Positions 27,658 to 36,612 of a DNA stretch of 64,000 bases are shown here, piece after piece. Below the pieces are notes generated by a model, which searched no databases, was not told the DNA's origin, and saw only the letters and a program-made list of their open reading frames with translations. Within the stretch, counting starts at the first letter, position 1. Each line of letters starts with the position of its first letter. This DNA comes from Halomonas fontilapidosi (GTDB lineage Bacteria; Pseudomonadota; Gammaproteobacteria; Pseudomonadales; Halomonadaceae): positions 124,001 through 188,000 of the forward strand of contig NZ_JACHXQ010000001.1 in NCBI RefSeq assembly GCF_014192285.1, written 5' to 3'. The position numbers and the translations under genes were made by a program.

Positions 27658-29511
27658 TCAGAATTCGGGACCGATGGCGAAGTGGATGCGGAAGGCATCC
27701 TCCACGTCGAAGGGGTGGGCAATATCGAGGCGAATCGGGCCGACGGGAGAGATCCAGCGCACGCCGAGGCCGGCGCCGGTATTCAGGTCGCCCGGGCTCC
27801 AGTCGCTGAAGGCATCGCCGGTGTCGACGAAGCTTGCCAGCCACCACTTGCCGGTGATGCGGCGCTGGGCCTCCAGACTGGCGGTAAACAGCTGCTCGCC
27901 GCCCACCAGCCGGCCCTCGTCGTTCTCGGGGGCAAGGCTCTCGAAGGCGTAGCCGCGCACGCTGCGATCGCCGCCGGTGAAGAAACGCAGCGAGGGCGGC
28001 ACATCCGCGAAGTCGCTGGTCGTGATGCTGCCGATACCGACCCGGCCGACGAAACGGTTATCGTCGCCAAGCATGCGAATCCATTCGCTGTCGCCGGTCA
28101 GACGCAGGAACTCGGCAGCCGAGCCCCACCAGTCGCTGGAATACTCCACGGAAAAGCGCTGGCGGTCGCCCCAGGTGGGAAAGGTAGGATTGCGGGTGCG
28201 GGTGCGCGACCAGCTGATACCCGGATAGAGCAGCACGACCTGGTTGGAGACGCCGGCCTGGGTAAAGTCCTCGTAGGTGCCGCGCAGATAGAGGGTCTGT
28301 TGCCAGTCATTGTCGAACGTCCAGCGACGGGCCGCCTCCACCGTGCTCTCGAGCGTCCGGGTGTCCTCGTTATCCTTGTTGCGCAGGCCGTACTGGAAGC
28401 GATAGCTATCACGCAAGGGGTCCGCCAGCGGCACGGTATAGACACCGGTAATCCGCTGTTCCGGCCCCGAGAGGTAGAGGTCGTGATTCAGGCCGTGGCC
28501 ATAGCGGTTGATCCACGGCTGGTGCCAGGCGAGATGCAGCCGCGGCCCGACGTCGGTGGCATAGCCGACCCCGACCTCGAACTGGTGGCGGTCGGCGGGG
28601 GTCACGGTCACGTCGATCGGCACGTCGGGAGCCACGGGGCGCTGCAGGTCGGCGGCGGCTACCAGCGCCTCGGCGGCGATGCGCGGTTCGCGCTCGACGG
28701 GCGTCAGGCCCTCGACATCCAGTGACTGCCACCAGCCCGACGCGGCGTCCGGCAAGGCGAGTCGGGCCAGCTCGCGATTGAGGCGCGGGCGCACGTTCAC
28801 CGAGGCAAACCACTCGGTCTGTCCCAGGCGCTGGTTGAAGCGGGCGACCTCACTCGCCAGATACGGTTCTCCGCTGGCGAAGGGCGCCAGGGCCTCCAGC
28901 CGCGAGGCCTCGATATGCTCGCCCTGGAAGGTCACGTCACCGAAACGGTGACGCCTGCCGCTGTCCATTGCCAGGTAGAGCCGCGCGCTGTTGGCGTAGG
29001 GCCTGACCTCCATGCGGCGATCGGCAAAGCGCCAATCGAAATAGCCACGCTCCAGGGCGAGGTTCGCCAGCCGACTGCGCAGGCTGTCGAAGGGCGCGTG
29101 CCGCAGGCGATCCCCTTCGGACAGCGGAAAGTCCTCGATGGCCTCGCGAAAGGGGGCGTCGTCGGCGGCGTCGCCGGTCACGGAAAGCGACAGGACCTCG
29201 ATGCGCACCGGCTCGCCGGGGCTGATCGACAGCGTGACACTGGACGGCGCCTCGGGATCATCGAAGCGCGGCTCGATCGTCGGCGAGTAGTAGCCGAAGA
29301 CCCGCAACGCTTCACTGCTGCGGCGCAGCACCTCGCTTTCCAGACGCGCCGGGCTGTACTGCTCGGCTTCCAGCCCATCGAGATAGAGGCGAACATTGTT
29401 CGCCAGCGGGTCCTCGATGCCCTCGATAGTGGCTTCCAGGGCCAGGGCATTGGGCACCAGGCCCAGGCAGAATGCCGCCGTACCCAGGCGTGTGAACACA
29501 CGATTATCCAT
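27658..29511 (-). CDS. tamA: Autotransporter assembly complex protein TamA
   Basis: A 617-residue outer-membrane protein of the Omp85 superfamily. A signal peptide of about 24 residues (cleaved near ALA-LEA) is followed by POTRA domains up to about residue 240 (VTFQGEHIEASRLEALAPFASGEPY is a typical POTRA). The 16-stranded barrel follows, with the family motif FFTGGDRSVRGYAFESLAPE and the final strand IHFAIGPEF ending in Phe. With TamB it helps insert proteins into the outer membrane and is linked to lipid traffic. It lies directly upstream of tamB in one transcription unit. Confidence 0.92.
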   Translation of the reverse strand: MDNRVFTRLGTAAFCLGLVPNALALEATIEGIEDPLANNVRLYLDGLEAEQYSPARLESEVLRRSSEALRVFGYYSPTIEPRFDDPEAPSSVTLSISPGEPVRIEVLSLSVTGDAADDAPFREAIEDFPLSEGDRLRHAPFDSLRSRLANLALERGYFDWRFADRRMEVRPYANSARLYLAMDSGRRHRFGDVTFQGEHIEASRLEALAPFASGEPYLASEVARFNQRLGQTEWFASVNVRPRLNRELARLALPDAASGWWQSLDVEGLTPVEREPRIAAEALVAAADLQRPVAPDVPIDVTVTPADRHQFEVGVGYATDVGPRLHLAWHQPWINRYGHGLNHDLYLSGPEQRITGVYTVPLADPLRDSYRFQYGLRNKDNEDTRTLESTVEAARRWTFDNDWQQTLYLRGTYEDFTQAGVSNQVVLLYPGISWSRTRTRNPTFPTWGDRQRFSVEYSSDWWGSAAEFLRLTGDSEWIRMLGDDNRFVGRVGIGSITTSDFADVPPSLRFFTGGDRSVRGYAFESLAPENDEGRLVGGEQLFTASLEAQRRITGKWWLASFVDTGDAFSDWSPGDLNTGAGLGVRWISPVGPIRLDIAHPFDVEDAFRIHFAIGPEF

Positions 29512-29538
29512 CGATAGCGTTTCCTGACTGGCGACATG

Positions 29539-30381
29539 TCACTGGCGCAGGACCTCGAGCTGGGCACTCATGGCGAGCTGCGCCTGGCGCAGCTCACGCA
29601 GCCCGGACTCGACCTCTCGCAGCCGATTGCCCAGCGACTCTATTCGTTGCTGCTCATCATCGCGTGATACCTCCAGGGCTTCAACGTCCGCCTGCAACGC
29701 CGACAGCTGCTCTTCCAGCGCGGTCCCTTGCGACTGCAGCGCCTCACCTTGGTCATCAAGGCGCTGTTCCAGTTCCGTCAGCGCCGTGTCCAGGATTTCG
29801 CGACGTTGGCTCTCTGCCTCGCGGGCCGCCTCAAGGGCCGCCAGGCGTTCGCGCAGCGCGGCGCGCCCTTGCTGACCTGCCCGCTCCAGTGAATCCAGCG
29901 AGTTGCGGGTCGCATCGACAATCGCCGCCAGATTGTCGTCCTCATCCGCCAGGCTGGCCAGGCGGGACTCCAGGGCTTCAATCGCCTCCTCCAGTGGGGC
30001 CAGCCGCTGCTCACGCTGTGTCTCGAGCGTGGCCAGACGCTGGTCGATGACCGCGTCGAGCTCGGCCTCCAGATTGGCCAGTTCATCCAGACGCGACTGC
30101 AAGGTGGCGAAGGCCTCCCCCTGGCCCTCATTCGCATCGAAGCGGGCATGCACGTTGGAAAGCTCACCGCTGACTCGGGCGAGCTCGGCCTGCAATCGTG
30201 CACGCTCTTGCCAACCGGCCCAGGCGAGCGCGGCGCCGGCCGCAAGGAGCAGCACCACCAGCAGCCACAGCGGCCATAACCGCGGCGGTGGAGGCTGACG
30301 CCAGCGGGGCGCCGACAGGCTGGCATCCGGGTCCGGTACGATCGGCCGGCTATACCGGGGGGCATCCGGGCGCTCTGCCAT
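29539..30381 (-). CDS. Membrane-anchored coiled-coil protein of unknown function
   Basis: A 280-residue protein. The ATG at 30379-30381 is preceded by AAGGAG. A longer frame from 30489 has no such site. A proline-rich cytoplasmic tail of about 35 residues precedes one membrane helix (LWPLWLLVVLLLAAGAALAWAG). The rest, about 215 residues, is almost pure heptad-like coiled coil (repeats such as LDELANLEAELDAVIDQRLATLE), rich in Glu, Gln, Arg and Leu and facing the periplasm. It stands 27 bp upstream of tamA on the same strand, so a role in envelope assembly is plausible but unproven. Confidence 0.7.
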   Translation of the reverse strand: MAERPDAPRYSRPIVPDPDASLSAPRWRQPPPPRLWPLWLLVVLLLAAGAALAWAGWQERARLQAELARVSGELSNVHARFDANEGQGEAFATLQSRLDELANLEAELDAVIDQRLATLETQREQRLAPLEEAIEALESRLASLADEDDNLAAIVDATRNSLDSLERAGQQGRAALRERLAALEAAREAESQRREILDTALTELEQRLDDQGEALQSQGTALEEQLSALQADVEALEVSRDDEQQRIESLGNRLREVESGLRELRQAQLAMSAQLEVLRQ

Positions 30382-30441
30382 GATGGGCTCCTTACTCAGT
30401 AAAACGGGGGTGGCCGGTGGTGCCGGCCGTGGCGCGCTCGA

Positions 30442-30470
30442 TTGGCGCCCCTCAAGCCGACTGCTATGAT
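30442..30470 (+). promoter_or_regulatory. Candidate sigma-70 promoter of sodB
   Basis: TTGGCG (30442-30447), 17 bp, TATGAT (30465-30470). It would give a 5' leader of about 150 nt before the sodB ATG. The 249-bp gap holds no gene. Confidence 0.5.
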
Positions 30471-30630
30471 GCCGCCACAGCACCGGCACATCATCCTGAT
30501 AGTGTAAGGTTTTTTGTCATCGGAAAGCACGGGGCGCGTCAACCTCAGGCGACGGGCCGGGTAACCGTACGTTCCGATGGCATACCGTGGTTTGCTGTAT
30601 GGACACCGTTGACGACCAGGGAGAGACTGG

Positions 30631-31206
30631 ATGGCATTCGAACTGCCCGCACTGCCTTACGAGAAGAACGCGCTGGAACCGCATATCTCCGCCGAGACCC
30701 TCGAGTATCATTACGGCAAGCACCACCAGACCTATGTGAACAAGCTCAACGAGCTGATCGACGGCACCGCTGACGCCGACAAGTCCCTCGAGGAGATCAT
30801 CGAATCCTCCTCAGGCGGCCTGTTCAATCAGGCCGCCCAGGTCTGGAATCACACCTTCTACTGGCACTGCCTGTCACCCCAGGGTGGCGGTGAGCCGAGC
30901 GGCGCGCTGGCCGAGGCCATCAATGCCAAGTTTGGCTCCTTCGACAAATTCAAGGAGACCTTCAACGCCCAGGCCGCAGGCAACTTCGGTTCCGGCTGGA
31001 CCTGGCTAATCAAGACCGATGACGGCGTCGACATCGTCAACACCAGCAACGCCGATACGCCCATCGCTCATGGCCAGACCCCGTTGCTGACCATCGATGT
31101 GTGGGAACACGCCTACTACATCGATTACCGCAATGCGCGTCCCAAGTACCTCGAGAACGTCTGGAACGTGCTCAACTGGGATTTTGTCGCCCAGAACTTC
31201 AGCTGA
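30631..31206 (+). CDS. sodB: Iron superoxide dismutase
   Basis: A 191-residue cytoplasmic enzyme that dismutates superoxide. Metal ligands are H27 (YHYGKHH), H74 (WNHTFYW), D156 and H160 (IDVWEHAYY). [14 protein letters not shown] and the Gln in the NAQAAG stretch mark the iron type. Its length is normal for SodB. GGAGAG precedes the ATG. It is flanked downstream by a strong bidirectional terminator. Confidence 0.96.
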   Translation: MAFELPALPYEKNALEPHISAETLEYHYGKHHQTYVNKLNELIDGTADADKSLEEIIESSSGGLFNQAAQVWNHTFYWHCLSPQGGGEPSGALAEAINAKFGSFDKFKETFNAQAAGNFGSGWTWLIKTDDGVDIVNTSNADTPIAHGQTPLLTIDVWEHAYYIDYRNARPKYLENVWNVLNWDFVAQNFS

Positions 31207-31238
31207 TCGCCCGGCGCCTGGCGCCGGCCCGCTGAACG

Positions 31239-31270
31239 CAAGCGTCCCCGCCCATCGGCGGGGACGCTTG
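31239..31270. terminator. Bidirectional terminator between sodB and the UGD-like gene
   Basis: A perfect 14-bp stem CAAGCGTCCCCGCC/GGCGGGGACGCTTG with a 4-nt loop between the convergent stops. Confidence 0.75.
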
Positions 31271-31276
31271 TGTGAG

Positions 31277-32566
31277 CTAGGGGTCGGCACGGCGCCCGAT
31301 GCCCCGGTAGTGCATCCCGCAGGCAGCGACATGGGCGGGGTCATAGATATTGCGCCCGTCGAGCAGCAGCTTCTCGCCGAGCCGCTCGGCCAGCCGCGGC
31401 CAGTCGGGGTTCCAGTACGCCTTCCACTCGGTGACCAGCATCAGTGCCTCGGCGCCCTGGCAGGCCTCCAGGGGATCGTCGCGAAACACCTCGAGCAGGG
31501 GGTGTTCTCCCACCTCGGCCAGCACGGCCGGAATCGCCGCGGGATCATGCAGCCGAACCCGCACGCCCTGGGCCCATAGCGCCCGCAGCAGCGTGAGCAC
31601 CGGGGCCTGGTCGATACGCGCCGTTCCAGGCTTGAAGGCCGCCCCCCAGATCGCCACGCAACGACCTTCCAGGCGACCGTGGAAATGCGCCCAGAGCTTG
31701 CGGAAAAGCGTCTCCTTCTTGTGCTCGTTGATATCGAGTACCTGGTCGAGCAGCGCCGAGTGGCGCCCGCTCGCCGACTGCACGTCGGCCAGCCGCATCA
31801 GGTCGCGGGAGAAGTTGGGGCCGCCGAAGCCACAGCCGGGGTAGAGATACTCGTAGCCAATCCGCGAGTCGGCGCCCATCCCCTGGCGAACATGCTCCAC
31901 GTCGACGCCCAGGCTGTCGGCCAGGCCGGCGATATCGTTCATGTAGCTGATGCGCGTGGCGAGCATGCCGTTGATAGCCAGTTTGGTGAGCTCCGCGGCA
32001 CGCCGTGGCATGCGCTGGAACACCTCGCGACGACGATTGAAGGCGCGCAGCAGTTCGCGCACCTGCCGCTCCGCCGCATCGTCGTCGCAGCCCAGCAGCC
32101 AGCGCGAGGGTCGGGTGAAGGTATCCCAGGCGCGTCCCTCCTCGAGCAGGTCGGCCAGGGCCACTGCCTGGCAGCCGTCGAGGCGCGACTCCAACTGCTC
32201 GGTCTCCCCCACCGGGAAAGTGGAATTGTTGACCAATACCGCCCCGGGGCAGAGGCCTGCCATCAGACGCTCGGCGCTGTCGGCCGCGCTCTGTCGCTGG
32301 TCCGGGGAAACGGCAAGCCAGAGCACGTCGAAGAGTCCACCATCGACAGCGTCCCGCTCATCGGCCACGACGTGCAGGCTGCCCTGGCCCAGCCCCTCTT
32401 CAAGCCGTTCCATCAATGCAGGCTCGCTGGTCAACCAGCCGCTGGTGGAAAGCGCCGACCAGCCGGCCGAGGCGTGGGGCAGCCAGGTCACCCGGTGGCC
32501 GACCCAGGAGAGTGCTGCCGCGGCGGTGGCAGCGGCCAGTTCGCTGCCGTGGATCAGGACCCGCAT
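31277..32566 (-). CDS. UDP-glucose/GDP-mannose dehydrogenase-like protein lacking the catalytic Cys
   Basis: A 429-residue protein of the UGD family. The start ATG 32566 has AGGAG 8 bp upstream. An ATG at 32572 overlaps the galU stop. The family landmarks are present: LLEEGRAWDTFTRPSRWLLG for the REG...PDR region, K195 in AELTKLAINGMLATRISYMND, and YPGCGFGGPNFSRDL for the active-site loop. In that loop the usual GGSCFPKD has become GGPNFSRD, so the thiol nucleophile needed for the second oxidation is replaced by N251. The N-terminal glycine-rich NAD motif is also degenerate (IHGSELAAAT). It is coupled to galU, which makes the UDP-glucose substrate. The present activity is unclear. Confidence 0.8.
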   Translation of the reverse strand: MRVLIHGSELAAATAAAALSWVGHRVTWLPHASAGWSALSTSGWLTSEPALMERLEEGLGQGSLHVVADERDAVDGGLFDVLWLAVSPDQRQSAADSAERLMAGLCPGAVLVNNSTFPVGETEQLESRLDGCQAVALADLLEEGRAWDTFTRPSRWLLGCDDDAAERQVRELLRAFNRRREVFQRMPRRAAELTKLAINGMLATRISYMNDIAGLADSLGVDVEHVRQGMGADSRIGYEYLYPGCGFGGPNFSRDLMRLADVQSASGRHSALLDQVLDINEHKKETLFRKLWAHFHGRLEGRCVAIWGAAFKPGTARIDQAPVLTLLRALWAQGVRVRLHDPAAIPAVLAEVGEHPLLEVFRDDPLEACQGAEALMLVTEWKAYWNPDWPRLAERLGEKLLLDGRNIYDPAHVAACGMHYRGIGRRADP

Positions 32567-32571
32567 GGGCA

Positions 32572-33462
32572 TCACTCCTCTCCGGCGTAGCGCGTCAGCA
32601 GCTCGCGGAACCCTTCGCCGTAACGCGCGTGGCGGCGTCCATAGGCGAGGATCGCCTCCAAGTAGCCCAGCTGATGGCCGCAGTCGTAGGTCTTGCCCCG
32701 CATCCGCCAGGCGTCCACGCCCTCCTCGCGACGCAGGGTCTCGATGGCGTCGGTGAGCTGGATCTCATTGCCGGCTCCCGGCGGGGTATTGGCGAGCAGC
32801 GCAAAGATCCGGCCCGGCAACACATAGCGGCCGATCACCGCCAGGTTGGAGGGCGCCTCATCGACGGGCGGCTTCTCCACCACGCCGGCGATCGGGCGCG
32901 ATTCGCCAGGTCCGGGGAGCTCACCGCCGGTGTCGACGATGCCGTACTTGTGGACCATGTCATGGGGCACCTCCTCGACCATCAGCTGGCTGTGATGGCT
33001 GGCCTCGAAGGAGGCAATCATGCCGGCCAGATCGTTGCGCGCGAGACCCTCGTCGTCGACCAGCACGTCGGGCAGCAACACCGCGAAGGGCGCGTCGTCG
33101 CCCACCACCGGACGCGCGCAGAGCACAGCATGGCCCAGGCCCAGCGGCTCGGGCTGGCGCACGCTGATGATATTGACGTCGGCGGGCACGATGGAGCGAA
33201 GCTCCTCCAGCAGCTGCGTCTTGCCCTTGGCCTCAAGACTCGCCTCGAGCTCGAAATGCTTGTCGAAGTGGTTCTCGATGGCACTCTTGGTGCCATGGGT
33301 GACCAGCACGATGTCGCGAATACCGGCGGCCACGGCCTCCTGGACCACATACTGGATCACCGGTCGGTCGACGATGGTGATCATCTCCTTGGGAATGGCC
33401 TTGGAGGCCGGGAGACAGCGGGTGCCGAAGCCGGCGACGGGAAGAACGGCCTTGTTGATCAT
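32572..33462 (-). CDS. galU: UTP-glucose-1-phosphate uridylyltransferase
   Basis: A 296-residue nucleotidyltransferase that makes UDP-glucose for polysaccharides and envelope sugars. MINKAVLPVAGFGTRCLPASKAIPKEM is the signature start (pyrophosphorylase motif GxGTR plus the lysine of KAIPKEM). VEKPPVDEAPSNLAVIGRYVL is the second conserved block. I chose the ATG at 33462. The open frame extends upstream to 33876 but only through ubiG antisense. AGGGA lies 9 bp upstream. It overlaps the next gene by a few bases, so both are made from one mRNA. Confidence 0.95.
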   Translation of the reverse strand: MINKAVLPVAGFGTRCLPASKAIPKEMITIVDRPVIQYVVQEAVAAGIRDIVLVTHGTKSAIENHFDKHFELEASLEAKGKTQLLEELRSIVPADVNIISVRQPEPLGLGHAVLCARPVVGDDAPFAVLLPDVLVDDEGLARNDLAGMIASFEASHHSQLMVEEVPHDMVHKYGIVDTGGELPGPGESRPIAGVVEKPPVDEAPSNLAVIGRYVLPGRIFALLANTPPGAGNEIQLTDAIETLRREEGVDAWRMRGKTYDCGHQLGYLEAILAYGRRHARYGEGFRELLTRYAGEE

Positions 33463-33586
33463 GGTGCGGTCCCTGTCACTGTTGACGAGATAGCGCCGGG
33501 GAAAGCGTGGGAATGCCATCCCGGGAGCGGGTACAATGCGCCATGATACCGGACCTAGCCTGACCTGCCAGACATGGAGAAAGCCG

Positions 33587-34312
33587 ATGAGTGCAAGCCA
33601 ACCGGAAGCGGGGAACGTCGACCAGGCGGAGATCGCCAAGTTCGAGGCCCTGGCCGAGCGCTGGTGGGATCCGCAGGGCGAATTCAAGCCGCTCCACGAC
33701 ATCAACCCGTTGCGCCTTGACTTCATCGATGCGCGAGCGGGATTGGCCGCGCGGCGGGTGCTGGACGTGGGCTGCGGCGGGGGCATCCTGGCCGAGGCGA
33801 TGGCCCACCGCGGCGCCGAGGTCACCGGCATCGACCTGGGTGAGGCTCCGCTGGCGGTGGCCCGGCAGCACGCCAAGGAGAACGGCGTGGCGATCAGCTA
33901 CCGCCACCTCAGCGTCGAGGAGATGGCCACGACGCACCCCGGCGAGTTCGACGTGGTGACCTGCCTCGAGATGCTCGAGCATGTGCCGAATCCCGCCTCG
34001 GTGGTGCATGCCTGTGCCACCCTGGTCAAGCCCGGTGGCCAGGTGTTCTTCTCGACGCTGAACCGAAACCCCAAGGCCTATGCCCTGGCAGTGGTGGGTG
34101 CCGAATACGTGTTAGGCATGTTGCCCCGTGGCACCCACGACTACCGCCGCTTCATTCGTCCGTCGGAGCTGGCCAGCTGGTGCCGTGACGCGGGCCTCGA
34201 GGTGCGCGAGCAGAACGGCCTGGTCTTCCATCCGCTGAGCCGTCGCTATGCCCTGTCGGCACATGACGTCTCGGTCAACTATCTGATGCACTGTCGCCGC
34301 GAGGCGGCCTGA
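33587..34312 (+). CDS. ubiG: Ubiquinone biosynthesis O-methyltransferase UbiG
   Basis: A 241-residue SAM-dependent methyltransferase that carries out the two O-methylations of ubiquinone synthesis. The start [29 protein letters not shown] is the UbiG signature. The SAM site is [16 protein letters not shown], and [20 protein letters not shown] is the conserved membrane-associating insert. I chose the ATG at 33587, preceded by GGAGAAAG. A longer frame starts at 33536. The gene overlaps mupP by one base (TGATG). Confidence 0.96.
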   Translation: MSASQPEAGNVDQAEIAKFEALAERWWDPQGEFKPLHDINPLRLDFIDARAGLAARRVLDVGCGGGILAEAMAHRGAEVTGIDLGEAPLAVARQHAKENGVAISYRHLSVEEMATTHPGEFDVVTCLEMLEHVPNPASVVHACATLVKPGGQVFFSTLNRNPKAYALAVVGAEYVLGMLPRGTHDYRRFIRPSELASWCRDAGLEVREQNGLVFHPLSRRYALSAHDVSVNYLMHCRREAA

Positions 34313-34986
34313 TGCCCGTACCACACCCCCGAGCTCTGCTCTTCGACCTGGATGGCACCCTGGTGGATACCGCGCCTGACCTGGCGCGCGCCACCAATGC
34401 CCTGCGTCACCACCATGGACTTCCCGCCCTGCCCTATGCGGTGATCCGTGCCCAGGTCTCCAACGGCGGCAGCGCCCTGGTGACCCTGGCACTGGGGCTC
34501 GCCAAGGAAGCCGACGGCCATGGCGAAGCGCGCACCTTCCTCCTCGAAGCCTATGGGCGGGCAGTGGCCGAAGAGAGCCGAGTCTTTACCCCGCTAGAGC
34601 ACTTGCTGGCCGAGTGGGAGGCCAGCCATCGCCCCTGGGGCATCGTCACCAACAAGCCCCGCGCCTATGCCGCGCCGCTGGTCGAGGCACTGGGGCTGGC
34701 CCCCGATGCCCTGCTCTGCGCCGACGACCTGCCGGTCAAGAAACCCGATCCCGAGCCTCTGCGGGAGGCCGCGCGCCGCTTGAGGGCGACGCCTGACGAC
34801 TGCTGGTATATCGGCGATCATCGGCGCGACATGCAGGCAGCACGCGCCGCCGGCATGGCCGCGGTGGCGGTCGGCTATGGCTATATCGAGGAAGGCGATG
34901 ATTATCGAGGATGGCCGGCCGATCTGTGGTTCGATACCGCAGAGGCACTGACGGCCGCCTTGTGCGGACCGCATCAGCACAACTGA
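34312..34986 (+). CDS. mupP: HAD-family phosphatase, probable MurNAc-6-phosphate phosphatase MupP
   Basis: A 224-residue HAD hydrolase of subfamily IA. Motif I is LLFDLDGTLVDTAPDL, motif II VTNKPR, motif III KKPDPEPL, and motif IV YIGDHRRDMQAARAAGM. The family is often called phosphoglycolate phosphatase (Gph). In Pseudomonas the gene between ubiG and yciK is mupP of the cell-wall recycling route, and the GDHxRD form of motif IV fits that group. The same neighbours (ubiG before, yciK-like after, here convergent) support mupP. Gph activity is not excluded. Confidence 0.7.
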   Translation: MPVPHPRALLFDLDGTLVDTAPDLARATNALRHHHGLPALPYAVIRAQVSNGGSALVTLALGLAKEADGHGEARTFLLEAYGRAVAEESRVFTPLEHLLAEWEASHRPWGIVTNKPRAYAAPLVEALGLAPDALLCADDLPVKKPDPEPLREAARRLRATPDDCWYIGDHRRDMQAARAAGMAAVAVGYGYIEEGDDYRGWPADLWFDTAEALTAALCGPHQHN

Positions 34987-34993
34987 GCGATGA

Positions 34994-35015
34994 TGCCCCG
35001 GGCGTTACCGGGGCA
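34994..35015. terminator. Bidirectional terminator between mupP and yciK
   Basis: TGCCCCGG/CCGGGGCA, a perfect 8-bp stem with a 6-nt loop, between convergent stop codons. Confidence 0.6.
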
Positions 35016-35021
35016 CCGTCC

Positions 35022-35786
35022 TCAGCCGCGTTTCGGAGGCTGGGCGTCGAACTTCTCGCCGTTGTGGCTGCCGCTGTCGGGCCCCATCAGCCATAGGTAA
35101 GTGGGCATGATCTCTTCCGGCGTGCGCAGCGCCATCTCGTTCTCGCCGGGATAGGCGGCCTTGCGCATGGCCGTGCGCGTTGCCCCGGGGTTCAGGCTGT
35201 TGACGCGCAGGGTGCCCAGGTGCTCGACCTCGTCGGCCAGCACCTCGACGAAGCCTTCGGTGGCAAACTTGGACACCGCATAGGCGCCCCAGTAGGCCCG
35301 GCCCCGGCGCCCCACGCTCGACGAGGTGAACACCACCGACGCATCGGGTGAGCGCTTCAACAGCGGCAACAGCGCCTGAGTCATCCAGATCGGCCCGTTG
35401 ATGTTGACCTGCATGACCTGATCCCAGAGTTCGGGATTGTACTGCTCGAAGGGCGTGATACGGCCCAGCAGGCCGGCATTATGCAGGATGCCGTCGAGGC
35501 GACCGAACTCCTTGTCCAGGGTCTCGGCCATGTCGTGGTAGTCCTTGAGCGTGGCGCCCTCGAAGTTGAGCGGGAAGATGGCCGGCTGGGGCCCCCCGGC
35601 AGCCTCTATCTCGTCGTAGACCGTCTCCAGCTTGGCAATGGTGCGTCCCAGCAGGATCACGGTGGCCCCATGGCCGGCGAAGGCCAGCGCCGCCGCCCGA
35701 CCGATGCCATCGCCGGCACCGGTCACCAGGATGATGCGGCCATCAAGCAGGTCGGCCGCAGGCTGGTAGTCGATCTTGCAGGTCAT
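35022..35786 (-). CDS. yciK: YciK-family short-chain dehydrogenase
   Basis: A 254-residue SDR oxidoreductase. The nucleotide site is ILVTGAGDGIGRAAALAFA, and the active site has Ser in TSSSVGRRGRAYWGAYAVSK with the Y-x3-K pair at its end. NFEGATLKDYHDMAETLDKEFG and LRTPEEIMPTYLWLMGPDS are typical YciK blocks. The ATG at 35786 has AGGAG at good spacing. A GTG one codon upstream is too close. The physiological substrate is unknown. It is convergent with mupP and follows cpoB by 17 bp. Confidence 0.88.
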   Translation of the reverse strand: MTCKIDYQPAADLLDGRIILVTGAGDGIGRAAALAFAGHGATVILLGRTIAKLETVYDEIEAAGGPQPAIFPLNFEGATLKDYHDMAETLDKEFGRLDGILHNAGLLGRITPFEQYNPELWDQVMQVNINGPIWMTQALLPLLKRSPDASVVFTSSSVGRRGRAYWGAYAVSKFATEGFVEVLADEVEHLGTLRVNSLNPGATRTAMRKAAYPGENEMALRTPEEIMPTYLWLMGPDSGSHNGEKFDAQPPKRG

Positions 35787-35803
35787 CACGTCTCCTTTGT
35801 CCC

Positions 35804-36583
35804 TTAATTACCTGCCTGGCGCAGGAAGTCGTCGGCAAGTCCGGCGGCGCTGCTGTCGGGATGCGCCTCGCGGACGCGTTCGAGCAACACACGGCTCTCC
35901 TCGGGACGCCCCCGGCGTGCCTCCAGCAGTCCCAACTTATAGAGCGCATCGGGCACCTTGCTGCTCTCGGGGAAGTCTTCCAGTACCCGTCGAAAGGACG
36001 CGTCGGCGGCATCCAGGTCACCCTCGGCCGAGTAGAGTTCGCCGAGCCAGTAGTGGGCGTTGGCGGCCAGGCGGCTATCGGGATGCTGGGTAATGAAAGA
36101 CTCGAAGGCCGAGATGGCCTGGCCGAACTCGCGAGCCTGAACGTGCGAGAAGGCAGCCTGATAGGCCGACTGCGCGGCAGGGTCGTCGGGTGCTGCCGCG
36201 GGGGGCTCGGCGACCTGGCGGGGGCTTTCCTCGTCCTCGTTCGAGGGACTCTGGTCGATACCGCTGTCCGCCGCCATCAGGCGATCCTCGATATCCAGAT
36301 ACTGCTGCCGGGTCTGGCGGCGTAGCTGCTCCAGCTGGTGGCGCAGCTCCTCGACCTGTCCGCGCAGTTGACGAATCTCTTCCTGATGCTTTTGCACCTG
36401 ATTGAACATGACCAGGCTGCCCCCGGCTTCCTCGCGGGTGGCCGCCTGATCATAGAAACTCCCGCTGCCGGTTCGCCCGGTGAGGTCTTCGACGACCGGC
36501 TGCTGGGCCATCAGCGGTGTCGCGACGGCCAGCGAGAGCACGAAGACTCCCGTGCCGCACAGCTTCTTCAGACCGTCTCTCAT
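35804..36583 (-). CDS. cpoB: Cell division coordinator CpoB (YbgF)
   Basis: A 259-residue periplasmic protein with a signal peptide (cleaved after AQQ/MAQ, about residue 27). A coiled coil spans about 60-105 (EEIRQLRGQVEELRHQLEQLR), the trimer part that binds TolA. An acidic linker (about 105-135) and TPR repeats up to the end follow (AFSHVQAREFGQAISAFESF, NAHYWLGELYSAEGDLDAA, DALYKLGLLEARRGR). It coordinates septal peptidoglycan synthesis with outer-membrane constriction. It is the last gene of the tol-pal cluster. Confidence 0.93.
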   Translation of the reverse strand: MRDGLKKLCGTGVFVLSLAVATPLMAQQPVVEDLTGRTGSGSFYDQAATREEAGGSLVMFNQVQKHQEEIRQLRGQVEELRHQLEQLRRQTRQQYLDIEDRLMAADSGIDQSPSNEDEESPRQVAEPPAAAPDDPAAQSAYQAAFSHVQAREFGQAISAFESFITQHPDSRLAANAHYWLGELYSAEGDLDAADASFRRVLEDFPESSKVPDALYKLGLLEARRGRPEESRVLLERVREAHPDSSAAGLADDFLRQAGN

Positions 36584-36612
36584 CGTTGTCTCCCTCGTCG
36601 TGTCGGCCCGGC

